Assembly: GCA_000934455.1 (NCBI GenBank)
Contig: KN884963.1
Span: 39,850-71,725, forward strand
Direction: 5' to 3'
From: Apostichopus parvimensis
Taxonomy: Eukaryota > Echinodermata > Holothuroidea > Aspidochirotida > Stichopodidae
Length of the DNA: 31,876 nucleotides
Positions 1 to 9,774 of the stretch are shown one piece after another; within the stretch, counting starts at the first letter, position 1; each line of letters opens with the position of its first letter. The position numbers and the translations under genes are program-made. The notes beneath the pieces are model-generated. The model searched no databases. It was not told the origin of the DNA and worked only from the letters and a program-made list of their open reading frames with translations.

Positions 1-90
1 GTCAAATAATATACCAGTCTTTGGATTACTAGCTCTATACATTCACTGATTGTCTTTGGCAGCATCCCTGGGTTCATTCTGTTTTAACAG

Positions 91-189
91 TGCCTGCAGG
101 TGTATTTTTCTCTATTAATCAGGAGGGCCAGCATGTGGTGTTAAAACAGTACATTATACAATGCACCTCTTTTGCCATATCAGCACATA
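91..189 (+). CDS. Doubtful upstream exon candidate
   Basis: An acceptor-like stretch ends at 90 (TTTTAACAG) and a donor-like GTAAGA follows 189. The frame is open, begins with residues PAGVFFSINQ and ends in phase 1, which would join the exon at 552. The translation does not look like the end of an IPT domain, so the phase match may be chance. The true preceding exon may lie upstream of the window. Confidence 0.2.
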
Positions 190-404
190 GTAAGAAAAAA
201 CGAAATGTTGAATACAACCCAAAACCATCTTCATTGCTTTTTCAGGTAACTAATTTTAAATTAGATAAAACCATTCAATGTGTAATGAACTGGACAAGTC
301 ATGATATCTGAATCAACTTGGTTAATTACTTTCTTGTTTCTAAATAAATATAAGGCAACAGTCACCAGGTGTCTTGATAGTTGTTCTGCAATCTAAGGGC
401 ATTC

Positions 405-488
405 TCCCACCCCTCCCTGCCCTTCTTAACCTTCCCCCACACCTCCCTGCCCTTCTAAACCTTCCCCCACCCTTCCCTTCTAAATCCC
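405..488 (+). repeat. Short C-rich tandem repeat
   Basis: About three imperfect copies of a pyrimidine unit containing CCTCCCTGCCCTTCT lie in the intron just before the acceptor at 551. They may add to the polypyrimidine context. Nothing else is recognisable between 190 and 551. Confidence 0.6.
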
Positions 489-551
489 TCCCTTGCCATG
501 TATCATGCACGGTACTTGTACATATATCTGCTCTTTTTGTGCTTATTTCAG

Positions 552-738
552 GAGGTGAAAGCTTGACCCTGAGCGGTTCAGGATTTGGTACCTCTGGGGC
601 CGAGGTCACCATCGGTGGCAAGGAGTGTGACATTCTCTCCCAGGATGACTCTGAGATTGTGTGTACCATTCCTGCTAACAGACCAGGAGCATTCCCGATT
701 GAGCTCACAGTCGGAGTCAAAGGGTTTGCTGATGTAGA
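552..738 (+). CDS. PKHD1L1: PKHD1L1-like exon: IPT/TIG domain
   Basis: The acceptor TTATTTCAG precedes and the donor GTAAGC follows. The translation opens with GGESLTLSGSGFG, the typical first strands of an IPT/TIG immunoglobulin-like domain, followed by VTIGGKECDI and the EIVCTIPA strand with its conserved Cys pair. Entry is phase 1 and exit phase 2. The start of this IPT (the SP..G..GG motif) must lie in an exon further upstream. IPT domains in this family form the stalk of the extracellular part. Confidence 0.9.
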
Positions 739-1024
739 GTAAGCTGTACATCTTTCGTTAATTTATCTTTCAACCTGTCTGTCTGTCTGTCTGTGAATTA
801 TGCCAGACTAAGTTACAAGACAGATGGTATCTACTTTTTATACTCCAATGATGTCATCAAGTTTGCACCCTGAATGATTTTCATGTCATGAAAAGAATGT
901 TGTAGCATTACTCAGATTGAACAATTCTATTTCTCAGTTGGAATTGTGCTCTGTAGATTTGGTAAATTTGGCAATCAAGTGGAAGATTTGCTTCAAGTTT
1001 GTGCTAATGTTTTCTTCTTGACAG

Positions 1025-1266
1025 TGCTATTGACAAGTTCTCTTACGTCCTGACGCTGAGTGGCATCTCCCCTGCTCATGGCTCCACCAAGGGAGGAACC
1101 CTCCTGTCCATACATGGGGAAGGGTTTGGGACTGATGCCTCTGAGGTCTCTGTTGACCTGGAAGGTTTCCCATGTAGTGTCCAGACACTAACTAATGAAG
1201 AGATAACATGCTTGACTATGAGCCCAAGCAGAACCCATGAAGTACAGAATGATGGCAAACATGAAA
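1025..1266 (+). CDS. PKHD1L1: PKHD1L1-like exon: IPT/TIG domain
   Basis: The acceptor CTTGACAG and donor GTAAGT bound the exon. The T at 1025 completes an Asp codon from the previous exon. The protein contains LSGISPAHGSTKGGTLLSI, a textbook IPT opening, then GEGFGTDASEV and the paired cysteines FPCSVQ and EEITCLT. It exits in phase 1 and leads straight into the cupredoxin-like module. Confidence 0.92.
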
Positions 1267-1801
1267 GTAAGTTTGCTTTCTCTTTTAAGCTTTGGTTTGT
1301 TTGTTTCTTAGCGCTGATAAAATTCAAAATTGGCTCAAGTAGAGTTTGCATGTTCTGATCTTGTACCATGTTATGCTGGGGTATTGTTTATGTGTTTGCG
1401 GGTTCCGATCTTGTATCTGATATATATATCTATATTTATATTTATATATCTATATTTGTGTGTAAAATAGTTGTGCAGTATACCATTGGTAATCGATTCA
1501 TGAGACCAATTTCTGAACTTGTTGATCACAATTGCAGGCGAGATCACGGCATGGAAAGCAAAAAGCACCTGAGCCCATGACCCCATGGTTGCCAAAAATT
1601 CACTAATCATTGTATCCATGTGGGAGGTTAATTAGTTTGTTTTTATAATAAACCATCACTTTGTCTCAAGGAAGAGTTGTTTATTGTGGAATTTTCAAAT
1701 TCTTGCAAAAAACTGAAGATGATATGGATTTTTATTGATAACAGCTCTTGTCCTGTTACTGAAGGTTTCTTTAACATTGCTCCCTCCTCTTCTCATATAA
1801 G
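1267..1801 (+). other. Intron with AT microsatellite
   Basis: The intron has a GTAAGT donor and an ATATAAG acceptor. It holds a short degenerate TATATC/TATTTA microsatellite around 1418-1458. Short open frames here are on both strands, low in complexity and unlike any family I know. Confidence 0.6.
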
Positions 1802-1987
1802 CTTACGGTGTTGGATACCAGTGGAATCCTCAAGTACTCAACATCCAAGCGGGCGATACCGTGGCATGGGAGTGGGCCGTACCAACTTACGTGGTAGGGA
1901 TCAAGTACACAGTCCAGCAGACAGCTGACGCAGACAGCAACACCTACGATGGAACAGGATTCTATGCCGGTTCAGCGACTAATATTG
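1802..1987 (+). CDS. PKHD1L1: PKHD1L1-like exon: cupredoxin-like module, first half
   Basis: The exon is phase 1 at both ends. Its translation includes WNPQVLNIQAGDTVAWEW, the plastocyanin-like pattern of a strand followed by GDTV.W.W that vertebrate PKHD1L1 also has between IPT repeats. It then runs through YTVQQTADADSNTYDGTGFY. No copper-ligand His is obvious in this half. I take it as a structural beta-sandwich rather than a redox domain, which is inference. Confidence 0.9.
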
Positions 1988-2212
1988 GTAAGCAATGAAC
2001 AGAAAGAAAGGGAAAGCTTCCAATTTAAAAAACAATAAACTCTGTGATTAGGAGGGAAATATATTTGAATTGCAACAGTTATTGTTAGGTAATTTCAATC
2101 TTAATTGTGGAATGTCTATGAATTTAACATCTTGTCACAAAGCTCATACTTGGAATTTAAATAAAATGAAGGAATTTTGTAGTGTTTGCAATTAAAGTAA
2201 TACCCTTTTCCT

Positions 2213-2867
2213 TAGGGTTACCATTTTTCTTGGGGAGCGGTCTAATGGGAGGGGGTGTCCCCCTCCCCGTTGCAAAAATTTTGATTTTGGGACCTACCTA
2301 GAAGCCAAATGGTGCAATATTTAAGGCTGATTTCACTAGTTTTGTTTGCCTAATATGTGGCCTATTTCAGAAATGTAATTCATGCTATTTCTGGTTTGCA
2401 CCACATTTACTCCATGCGGACTGGTGATAAAATTAATACCATGGTTGCACAACTACATCATCATGAATAATATCCAAAAATGAACAGCACAACTCATACT
2501 CAGTTCAGTCATGAATATTTGTCTCCTCCACTAATCTGCTTGAGGAGTCCCGGATTCTTCAACAGGTATGAGTGAAGAACATTGAACGTCCCACGTCAGT
2601 AACGATACTCAATTCTATCGCAACGACGCACGTGGATTCGTATTCCCGCACACTACAGGGTTACCATACCGAGTCGTCGTCTGCTACAGCAGCTAACGAG
2701 CTGTTTATGTACACATAACTTGGCGATTGCGAGTCTGATCCGAAAAACTTGTACTGCATATATTCGTTTCCGGGAAAATCGGGACAATTTGTCTTACCGG
2801 CCGGGACGCTCACTTTTCCTTTAAGAAACGGGACAATCCCGATTAATCGGGACGGATGGTAACCCTA
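2213..2867 (+). mobile_element. hAT-type non-autonomous transposon with perfect 8-bp target duplication
   Basis: The 655-bp insertion lies in the intron between the two cupredoxin exons. It starts TAGGGTTACCAT and ends ATGGTAACCCTA, an inverted 12-bp match. It is flanked on both sides by the identical octamer CTTTTCCT (2205-2212 and 2868-2875), the target duplication length of hAT and P elements. No transposase frame is present. The 5' part (about 2228-2330) resembles the inside of the MITE at 29812-30178. A second copy of the terminal motif (GGGTTACCAT) sits internally near 2658-2667, so this may be a composite of nested elements. Confidence 0.88.
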
Positions 2868-2950
2868 CTTTTCCTGCAATATACTCTAACACAAAATTGA
2901 TGGCAAAATTGTATTTATTTGATTGTGTCATGATTATTTCTTACATTTAG

Positions 2951-3127
2951 GTTCATACAGCTATACATTCTCCGCCCCTGGGACCTACTACTACTCTAGC
3001 GGTCCTGTGGACAATGACCAGACCCTCTACATGCAGGGAATAGTACATGTCTCAGCCGGGGGAGGACAGGCTCGGCAACTGGACGTGACAGTCGGAAACT
3101 ACAGCGCCCTCCATCAAATACAGTCAG
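2951..3127 (+). CDS. PKHD1L1: PKHD1L1-like exon: cupredoxin-like module, second half
   Basis: The acceptor is TTACATTTAG and the donor GTACAT, the latter weaker than most in this gene. The protein includes YSYTFSAPGTYYYSSGPVD and LYMQGIVHVSAGG, which completes the plastocyanin-like fold (PGTYYY.S then a GIV.V strand). It exits in phase 1. Its last 14 coding bases plus the donor are the first unit of the minisatellite that follows; reading through the donor meets TAG within 20 bases. Confidence 0.92.
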
Positions 3128-3653
3128 GTACATTGTCTTCTGCTTAGTCAAATACAGTCCCGTACATTGTCTTCTGCCTAGTCAAATATAGTCCAGTACA
3201 TTGTCTTCTGCCTTGCTTAGTCAAATACAGTCCGGTACATTGTCTTCTGCTTAGTCAAATATAGTCCAGTACATTGTCTTCTGCCTTGCTTAGTCAAATA
3301 CAGTCCGGTACATTGTATTCTGCGTAGTCAAGTATAGTCCGGTACATTGTCTTCTGCCTTGCTTAGTGAAATACAGTTTGGTACATTGTCTTCTGCTTAG
3401 TCAAATACAGTCCGGTACATTGTCTTCTGCTTAGTCAAATACAGTCCGGTACATTGTCTTCTGCTTAGTCAAATACAGTCCAGTACATTGTCTTCTGCTT
3501 AGTCAAATATAGTCCAGTACATTGTCTTCTGCCTTGCTTAGTCAAATACAGTCCGGTACATTGTATTCTGCTTATTCAAGTATAGCCCGGTACATTGTCT
3601 TCTGCCTTGCATAGTCAAATACAGTCCGGTACATTGTCTTCTGCCTTGCTTAG
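3114..3653 (+). repeat. Minisatellite of 15 units that begins inside the exon and carries its donor
   Basis: Fifteen units, nine of 34 bp and six of 39 bp, sum exactly to 540 bp. Unit 1 straddles the exon end (TCAAATACAGTCAG then GTACATT). Each unit ends in TGTCTTCTGCTTAG or a close variant, which resembles a 3' splice site, and most hold a GTACATT donor copy. The 39-bp units have the extra CCTTG. The array sits at the start of the intron 3128-4055; the rest of that intron has only a G-rich tract (3949-3976). Confidence 0.95.
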
Positions 3654-4055
3654 TTTACAAAGTTACAAGGAGACTTGTCATCCAAGTCTTCATTATCCTT
3701 GTAAAATAATTGCTGTTAAATTAAATGGTATTTTGTAATTTTGGGCAATTTTGATGAGTTTCAGAGGGACAAGAGTGACATGTCAGATGAGTTTGGTGCA
3801 CATGTCTCACAGTAAGTTTATTATTCCTCCGGGCTCTTTAATTGTCCAAGGAAATACTGGGTCCATTCTGTGTTAATCAATGTACAGATATCACAGCTGG
3901 ATCTGTTTTCACTCTGTTGTCAACTCCCAAGTGAACAATAGTACACGTGGGGGTGGGGGGGGGGTTGGGGGAGGAAGTTATCATGCAGTGGTAAAACAAA
4001 AACTACTTGATATTTTTCCGATGTTGTTTGATGTTTGTATCTCTGTTACTTTCAG

Positions 4056-5522
4056 CACCTGTTAGTGTTGACGATCCTTGTTCTTTAACTACAAACATAA
4101 GTGGCTGTACTGATGCCTTGACCAACGGTCCGGATCCATCTCTGCTGTACTTCTCGTACTACGAATGTAGCACTCCATTTGTTCACAATATTTCTCCCAT
4201 ATTTGGTACATCGGAAGATGAAATCACCATCAAAGGTGAGGGATTTGGACCTTTAAGTTGTCAGAACGATGTCCAGTTCGGAGGTCACACCTGTAACATT
4301 ACATCCGCTAATGAAACTGCGGTCGTGTGCAAATTGGACGTCAGTAACAAACCAGCGGTGGGATACTGGCTGGGTCTCAGTTTCAATGTCGAAAACAGAG
4401 GATTCGCTGGCATCTTGAAGAATAACCCGTCTGAGAGATCATTCACATTGGTCCCATATGTGGACTCCATTTCACACAATGGTGGATCCACTGCTGGAGG
4501 TCTTGCAGTTACAGTGACCGGTACCGGCTTCTCGTCTCTGCTCCCTGGTGGGGTAGATGTGGCTGTCAGTAGCGCAGCATGTTCAGTAATGGACTATAAT
4601 TACACCACCATCGTCTGTGTGACCGGAGCTCTGGTGGCTGGGAACTATGCAGTCACCGTGAGGATCAACTCAATATCTGCTGAAGTCAATCCATCCATTT
4701 CATTTGAATACTCCGAGGACTTGACAGCCACCATGGAATCTGTTTCTCCGAGCTCCTTTGATGGACCATTGACTAATCTGACCATCACGGGTGCTGATTT
4801 CCCATCGACTCTAGAGGATGTCACAGTCACAATTGGTGGAGTAGATTGTTCCCTGACTCACCTAGAGGAGACCATCATCCTCTGTGACGTCCCTTACGTA
4901 CCCGTGGGGACCCACAGCGTCATAGTGAACATTGCAGATCAGGGGGACGCCCAACTGAATGGATCATTCACGGACATCGATAGCAACGCTGCCCTCTACA
5001 ACGTTACACCAAGTATTGGCAGCAGGAGGGGTGGTCAGTTGATTACCATCGATGGGAACGGATTTGATGTGGATGACACGGTCGTCCTAATCGGCGGTGA
5101 AGACTGCGTCATTCAGAGCATCAACATTTCTCACGTTCAGTGCATCACCCCAGCAATCGCTACAGGAACTTATGATCTGGACCTGACCTCTTCAGGAATC
5201 TTGTATAGCACCCTTGACTACCAGACCAGCTGGTCCGTTACCCCTATCATAAACTCGGTCACGCCTTCCGAGGGCGCCACGGGGGATACAATTACCATCG
5301 AAGGGTTAAGATTCAGCAACAATGCCGACGACTTGGATGTGGCCATTGATGGAGTAATCTGCACAGTGACCTCAGCTTCAGAGACTTCTGTAGAATGTTC
5401 ACTCGGGGAACACTCTGCAGGGAACTATAAAATTGAGATGTATAAAGACAACATCGGTTATGCAGCCAACCCAGATGTATACTTTAACTACTCCTTGACG
5501 GTCTCTGCTTCTGCAGCTGAGT
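4056..5522 (+). CDS. PKHD1L1: PKHD1L1-like large exon: five IPT/TIG domains
   Basis: This 1,467-bp exon is phase 1 at both ends, with acceptor TTACTTTCAG and donor GTAAGT. Five IPT openings are visible in order: PFVHNISPIFGTSEDEITI, VDSISHNGGSTAGG, MESVSPSSFDGPLTNLTI, LYNVTPSIGSRRGGQLITI and INSVTPSEGATGDTITI, each followed by a G.GF-like strand and paired cysteines. Many N-glycosylation sequons (NIS, NIT, NET, NYT, NLT, NGS) fit an extracellular stalk. Other IPT domains of the gene are split by introns, so this block of five without one is notable. Confidence 0.96.
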
Positions 5523-5957
5523 GTAAGTAATCAAAATTGAAAATTGAACCTTCCCCTCCCAAAATAAATACAATTTTGTGCTCATCAAAAAATAAGTTAC
5601 AGGTGTACTGAAGCAAAATTCCATTTATTAGGTGGGTTAATGTCAAACTTTATGGGAAAATAAAGTGTCATGAAAAGTTTGTGCAAAATTATGACCCCAA
5701 CCTGTAGACTTTCACATATCAGTAAAGTATATGGTTTAAGCATTCTGTTGAAATGTACTCCAAACGTACCAGAAAGTTCAAAGGTACAGGGCAGAAGGTT
5801 GGGTAAAGCCGTTCTGACAGGGTTAATTGCACTATTGATCTGTCTTACCCCTACCATATACCCCACCCCTACTCCCAACCCCTCCCCCACCTCCCAGCAT
5901 TCAAGGTGGCAGCATTGTTTATCATTTGGAAATGTTTAAATTTCATTCCTCATGTAG
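5523..5957 (+). other. Intron, no gene seen
   Basis: The intron has a GTAAGT donor and a CTCATGTAG acceptor. A C-rich tract with CCCCTAC/CCCACCC runs lies at 5848-5900. Open frames here are short and unrelated to known families. Confidence 0.6.
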
Positions 5958-6101
5958 GTGGGTTTGGAGGAGGCATTACCCTGGATCTGTATGGATCTGG
6001 ATTTAGCGAAGAGAACACAATTGTGTACGTCTGCGATCAGGAGTGTCCGATATATAATATTTCAGCTACCAACATAACTTGTGATGTCCCAGGAACTGAA
6101 G
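5958..6101 (+). CDS. PKHD1L1: PKHD1L1-like exon: IPT/TIG domain
   Basis: The exon is phase 1 in and out. Its split first codon makes Cys, then GFGGGITLDLYGSGF, an IPT opening. Later come YVCDQECPIYNI and NITCDVPG with the usual cysteines. The domain finishes in the next exon. Confidence 0.92.
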
Positions 6102-6384
6102 GTAAGTCACCAAACAAGCCTATGGCATCCCAGTCAGTTTTTAGGTCAAGTTTGGTTATTCGTGTGTCAGAGTATAACTGCTATTGGCAGTGGCATGTAC
6201 AAGGGGGGGGGGTAGGGAGTGGGAAATGGGGGAGGTAGGGAGGGCGAAATGGTCCTCCACATCCACCATCAATCAACATCAGTCACTTGGAAAGTATTTA
6301 TTAGCACAACCTTGCACATTACATTTAATTATAGACCTAATTTATGCCTCCGAATGCACCATTGGACCTCTAAACTTTGAATTT

Positions 6385-6498
6385 GAACATTGTAGGTGTT
6401 GTAAGTTACTTCAGGAATCCTGCTCTTAAAGTCATGTGCCTGAACATTGTAGGTGTTGTAAGTTATTTCAGGAATCCTGCTCTTAAATTCATGTGTCT
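6385..6498 (+). repeat. 57-bp tandem duplication
   Basis: Two near-identical 57-bp copies beginning GAACATTGTAGGTGTTG lie in the intron 6102-6650. The same intron has a G-rich stretch at 6201-6245. Nothing else is recognised in it. Confidence 0.85.
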
Positions 6499-6650
6499 CG
6501 TGTAAAACCAATAGGGCTGGGAACGAGGAAGCTATTTTTTTTTCCATACTCATAACTTGGAGAAGGATTGCTTTTTTTAATCACATCACTGTGTTTGAAG
6601 TTGGACTGTGGTGATTTGATTTTATAAACCAAATATCTGTTTTCCTTCAG

Positions 6651-6831
6651 AAATTGCTTCGACTAAAGAGTGTAATGTGGTGGTTTCCTTGCCCGATGTC
6701 GGTCTGAATGCCTCCATCATAGATGGAGTTACCTACCGCAGTAGCCTCACATCTTATATCACAAATGTAGAGCCGAGACGAGGAGGAACAGGTGGGGGAA
6801 CCAGCATCACCATCACAGGAACTGGCTTTGC
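6651..6831 (+). CDS. PKHD1L1: PKHD1L1-like exon: IPT end and next IPT start
   Basis: The acceptor TTTCCTTCAG and donor GTAAGC bound the exon. It enters phase 1 and exits phase 2. The first part (ECNVVVSLPDVGLNASI) ends the previous IPT. The second part, YITNVEPRRGGTGGGTSI then TITGTGF, opens the last IPT before the G8 region; the family has the same PRRGGT motif here. Confidence 0.93.
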
Positions 6832-7225
6832 GTAAGCTATTGATATCTTGATTCTATAAGAACTTGGAGTAGATTTAATTTTGTGGTTATAAGAGTGGCA
6901 ATGTGGCTTTGACTCAACCGGCTTTGTATCACAGTACTTAGAGAGACCCAGAGCACTGATGATATAAAGCTGTATTGTTAAAGACAATACAGGATGTCAA
7001 CATATTGTTACTGTTTGGAGGGCTGTCAGTGGTAACAAAAACTAATTTATATCCTAATGGTTGTCACAGATAGGACCTCTGAACTCTGAAGTAATATCAA
7101 ATACCCTAATGTGTATTTGTAACTGTAAACTTTACGAATAATGCAAAAGAAAAAGAAAAGACCTTGGGCTTTGGAAAATGGGAAAGAAATCTTGCTTCAG
7201 GAGCAAGAGGTCGTTGAAGGCCACC

Positions 7226-7284
7226 TGCAGGGCCAAGTTGATGGGTTGTGAGGAGCTGTGCAGGGCCAAGTTGATGGGTTGTTG
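7226..7284 (+). repeat. 33-bp tandem duplication
   Basis: Two copies with a 33-bp period contain CAGGGCCAAGTTGATGGGTT. They lie in the intron 6832-7329, where I see nothing else. Confidence 0.8.
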
Positions 7285-7329
7285 TGAGTAGCACGATCAA
7301 TCCCATTCTCTTCTTCTCTTGCATTGTAG

Positions 7330-7480
7330 ATCATCTGGCAATATGGTCACCATCGCAGGCACCACATGTGTGGTTCAGACAGAATCCACAACAGAAATTG
7401 TCTGTAGGACTGGAGCCCATTCACCCACCGAGATGGCTAAAGTCAGGGTCGATGTAGGTGAAGCCGGTATTGCTGTACAG
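7330..7480 (+). CDS. PKHD1L1: PKHD1L1-like exon: end of last IPT/TIG domain
   Basis: The exon enters phase 2 and exits phase 0 at GTACAG then GTAAGA. It encodes NMVTIAGTTCVVQ and TEIVCRTGAHSP, the second half of an IPT, closing with VRVDVGEAGIAVQ. The next intron (7481-7805) is AT-rich with nothing recognised. Confidence 0.92.
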
Positions 7481-7805
7481 GTAAGATCAACGTGGGACGT
7501 AAACCTCAGCAGAGGTACATTGTTCTGTTCCTTTTGGTGCTTATTGTGCTTGATGGTAATTTTTGGAACCTTTGGTGGAGATGTCAACAGATGGAATGTC
7601 AACGAACGGGGTAATCTATCTATGTCTTCATTCATAGATATTTATATCATAGATAAATATTTTCCTATTCTTTTGGTGTCCTTTCTGTTTGTCATTAGTG
7701 ACTCCACCTCTTCTCAAATATTTTTGAAATAAATTTAAACAAAATGAAATAATTAAACTAAATGAAATAAAACTGATATATGGAGTCATTCTCTCTGTTT
7801 CTCAG

Positions 7806-7962
7806 GACGACGCTGACTTCTTTTACATTGATGTTTGGTCCTCCATCTACACGTGGGGAGGACAGGATCCTCCAGTTGCGGGTGATTTGGTGGTCATACC
7901 CGCTGGTAACACCATCCTCTTGGATGAGAGTACTCCGGTTCTCAAGGTCTTACTGCTCCAGG
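7806..7962 (+). CDS. PKHD1L1: PKHD1L1-like exon: first G8 domain, part 1
   Basis: The acceptor is TTTCTCAG and the donor GTAAGT, with phase 0 in and 1 out. The sequence VWSSIYTWGGQDPPVAGD followed by LVVIPAGNTILLDESTP is the N-terminal signature of the G8 domain (W..WGG..P..GD.V.I), found in PKHD1, PKHD1L1, CEMIP and TMEM2. G8 domains are extracellular beta-rich modules; in CEMIP and TMEM2 they sit next to hyaluronan-degrading folds. Confidence 0.94.
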
Positions 7963-8553
7963 GTAAGTCAAAGGTCACCTGACAAGCACCTGGGAAGGTG
8001 GGGGGGGTAGTAGGGGAGGGGGATTATAGGACCTCAGTCCTTTCAATAAATGATATATGTTTCCACTCTATTGGTATTGTTGGTTGGTTGAAGTGCTCTC
8101 CTACTTTTACAGCGTTTCCAAGGTCATACAGATGTCACCCTGTCATGGTTGGGAATTTATGGTTCCTTGAATGATTGGGTACAAACTGCCTTAAGAATAG
8201 ACGAGCAGGGCACAGGGGGTGTTAGGGCTGTTTTGGAGGTCAGGGGAGGGGATGGGGTAGGTGGGGCTATTTTGGAGGTTAATTTTTGTTAGTATTTCAT
8301 CTCCTTTAAATGAATTTAGAAAATCATTATACTGAGTACACGTCTGGCTGCTGTATTTGGGAAACAGTAGATCTACATATCTTAGGGAAACAGATCCAAA
8401 ATAAATAAATTTATACATTTTTGTCTACTCTTTTTAACTTAAACTGTGGCAGCTGGAAAACATAAAACCATGTACAAACTCTTTTTGATGAAGAGGACAC
8501 AGCTATTTTTTTGTGGCAGATCTTATTTTGAGTGAACTTGTTTTGGTTCGCAG
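7963..8553 (+). other. Intron, G-rich patches only
   Basis: The intron holds G-rich stretches at 7995-8023 and 8213-8281. The second includes a short duplication of a GGGCTRTTTTGGAGG motif. No gene or RNA is recognised. Confidence 0.6.
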
Positions 8554-8763
8554 GTGGACATATGGTCTTTGACGAGACAGATCTTGAACTCCATGCAGAA
8601 TATATTATCATCACGGATGGTGGATCGTTGACAGTAGGAACGGAAGATGAGCCATTTCAACACGAGGCCACCATCATGATGCACGGTCACGTCCGTACAC
8701 AGGAGCTTCCAATATTCGGAGCTAAAGTACTAGCTGTCAGAAATGGGACCTTGGACTTGCATG
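8554..8763 (+). CDS. PKHD1L1: PKHD1L1-like exon: first G8 domain, part 2
   Basis: Phase 1 in and out, with a GTGCGT donor. It encodes IIITDGGSLTVGTEDEPF, then ATIMMHGHVRTQELPIFGAK and VRNGTLDLHG. The pattern DGG.L..GTE..PF.H.A.I...G is the core of G8 and is nearly unmistakable. Confidence 0.95.
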
Positions 8764-9122
8764 GTGCGTGTGGATGAATTCTTCTCTTTACCGTAGTGTG
8801 TTAGGATACAGCATTAAATTGACTTGGATAGTCCAGGGATATTATGATGTCGAGAATATGAGTGAGAAATAGCATGGTAAAATGTAATATGATGCGCTTA
8901 GGTAAATTCTCATGAAAACAAAGCAGAAGTAATTTTTTAATATGTAAAGAAAGTAATATCGAGTTTGATTCGTTTTGAAATTGTTTTGATTGAATTAGAT
9001 TGAGTTGTTTGATATATTACCAGTCAATATTAGGAATTGAGGAACATGTACAATGAACAATAGAAAGCCATCTGACTGGAAATCTTAAACTTAAAATGTG
9101 CAAAGAAACTTTGGGTTAGTAC

Positions 9123-9241
9123 AGGATTTCTAGCAGTGGCCTCAGGAGTAACATGCCCTGTGCTCTACTGACCGAGGATTTCTAGCAGTGGCCTCAGGAG
9201 TAACATGCCCTGTGCTCTACTGACTGAACTAACCATCTCAG
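9123..9241 (-). repeat. Duplicated tRNA-like (SINE-head-like) segment
   Basis: Two 52-bp copies lie in the intron 8764-9419. Read on the minus strand, the copy at 9175-9241 runs GGTTAGTTCAGTCAGTAGAG, a good match to a tRNA D-arm with Pol III box A. An anticodon-arm-like part (CATGTTACTCCTG) and a decayed box B-like end (CTAGAAATCCT) follow. I read it as a tRNA-derived SINE head or tRNA pseudogene, not a working tRNA. Confidence 0.55.
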
Positions 9242-9419
9242 TTTCCGGATTATTATAGGAACATTGGACAAATTGTTTGCTCAGTGCTTGCTTTTTGTAA
9301 CATGTTACAATGCACTAACTGAAACTTTAAATCTTGTCATGGTAAAGGCTTTCTTACCAAATCGGCATTTGTGCAATTCTACTGTATGATATCCTCTGAT
9401 GATTTTTGAACTTTCATAG

Positions 9420-9587
9420 GGAAACCAGTTGCAGTTACTTGGACCCATCTGGCCGAAACAATTAATCCTGGTGACACAGAGATGACATTGAAACAACCGG
9501 TAGATTGGAAGGTTGGTGACCAGATTGTGATAGCTGCAACTGGCCATCGTCATAGCCAAAGAGAGAATGAGTTTCTGACAATAACAG
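9420..9587 (+). CDS. PKHD1L1: PKHD1L1-like exon: post-G8 beta segment
   Basis: Phase 1 in and out, with GTAAAA as donor. It encodes GKPVAVTWTHLAETINPG then VDWKVGDQIVIAATGHRHSQ. The TW..L motif followed by DW.VGD.IVIA.T....Q is characteristic of the segment joining G8 to the beta-helix in this family. Confidence 0.94.
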
Positions 9588-9774
9588 GTAAAACGGTGGA
9601 GACTCTTGTTAAATTACCACAAACATGATCTATTCTGTGCAGAGCAGTGGCATTTTGTATTCCCAATATGTAAGTGTGTCACACTGAAAGACTAAAAACT
9701 GCTGAAATATAAAAATATAACTATGTATTTATTCCCCCTATCCCCTCCCCCTTCCCTGTCCCCTAGCAGTTTCT

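Noticed and set aside
1371-1619. Short minus-strand frame in the intron after 1266
   Set aside because: Covers an AT microsatellite, low complexity, no family likeness.
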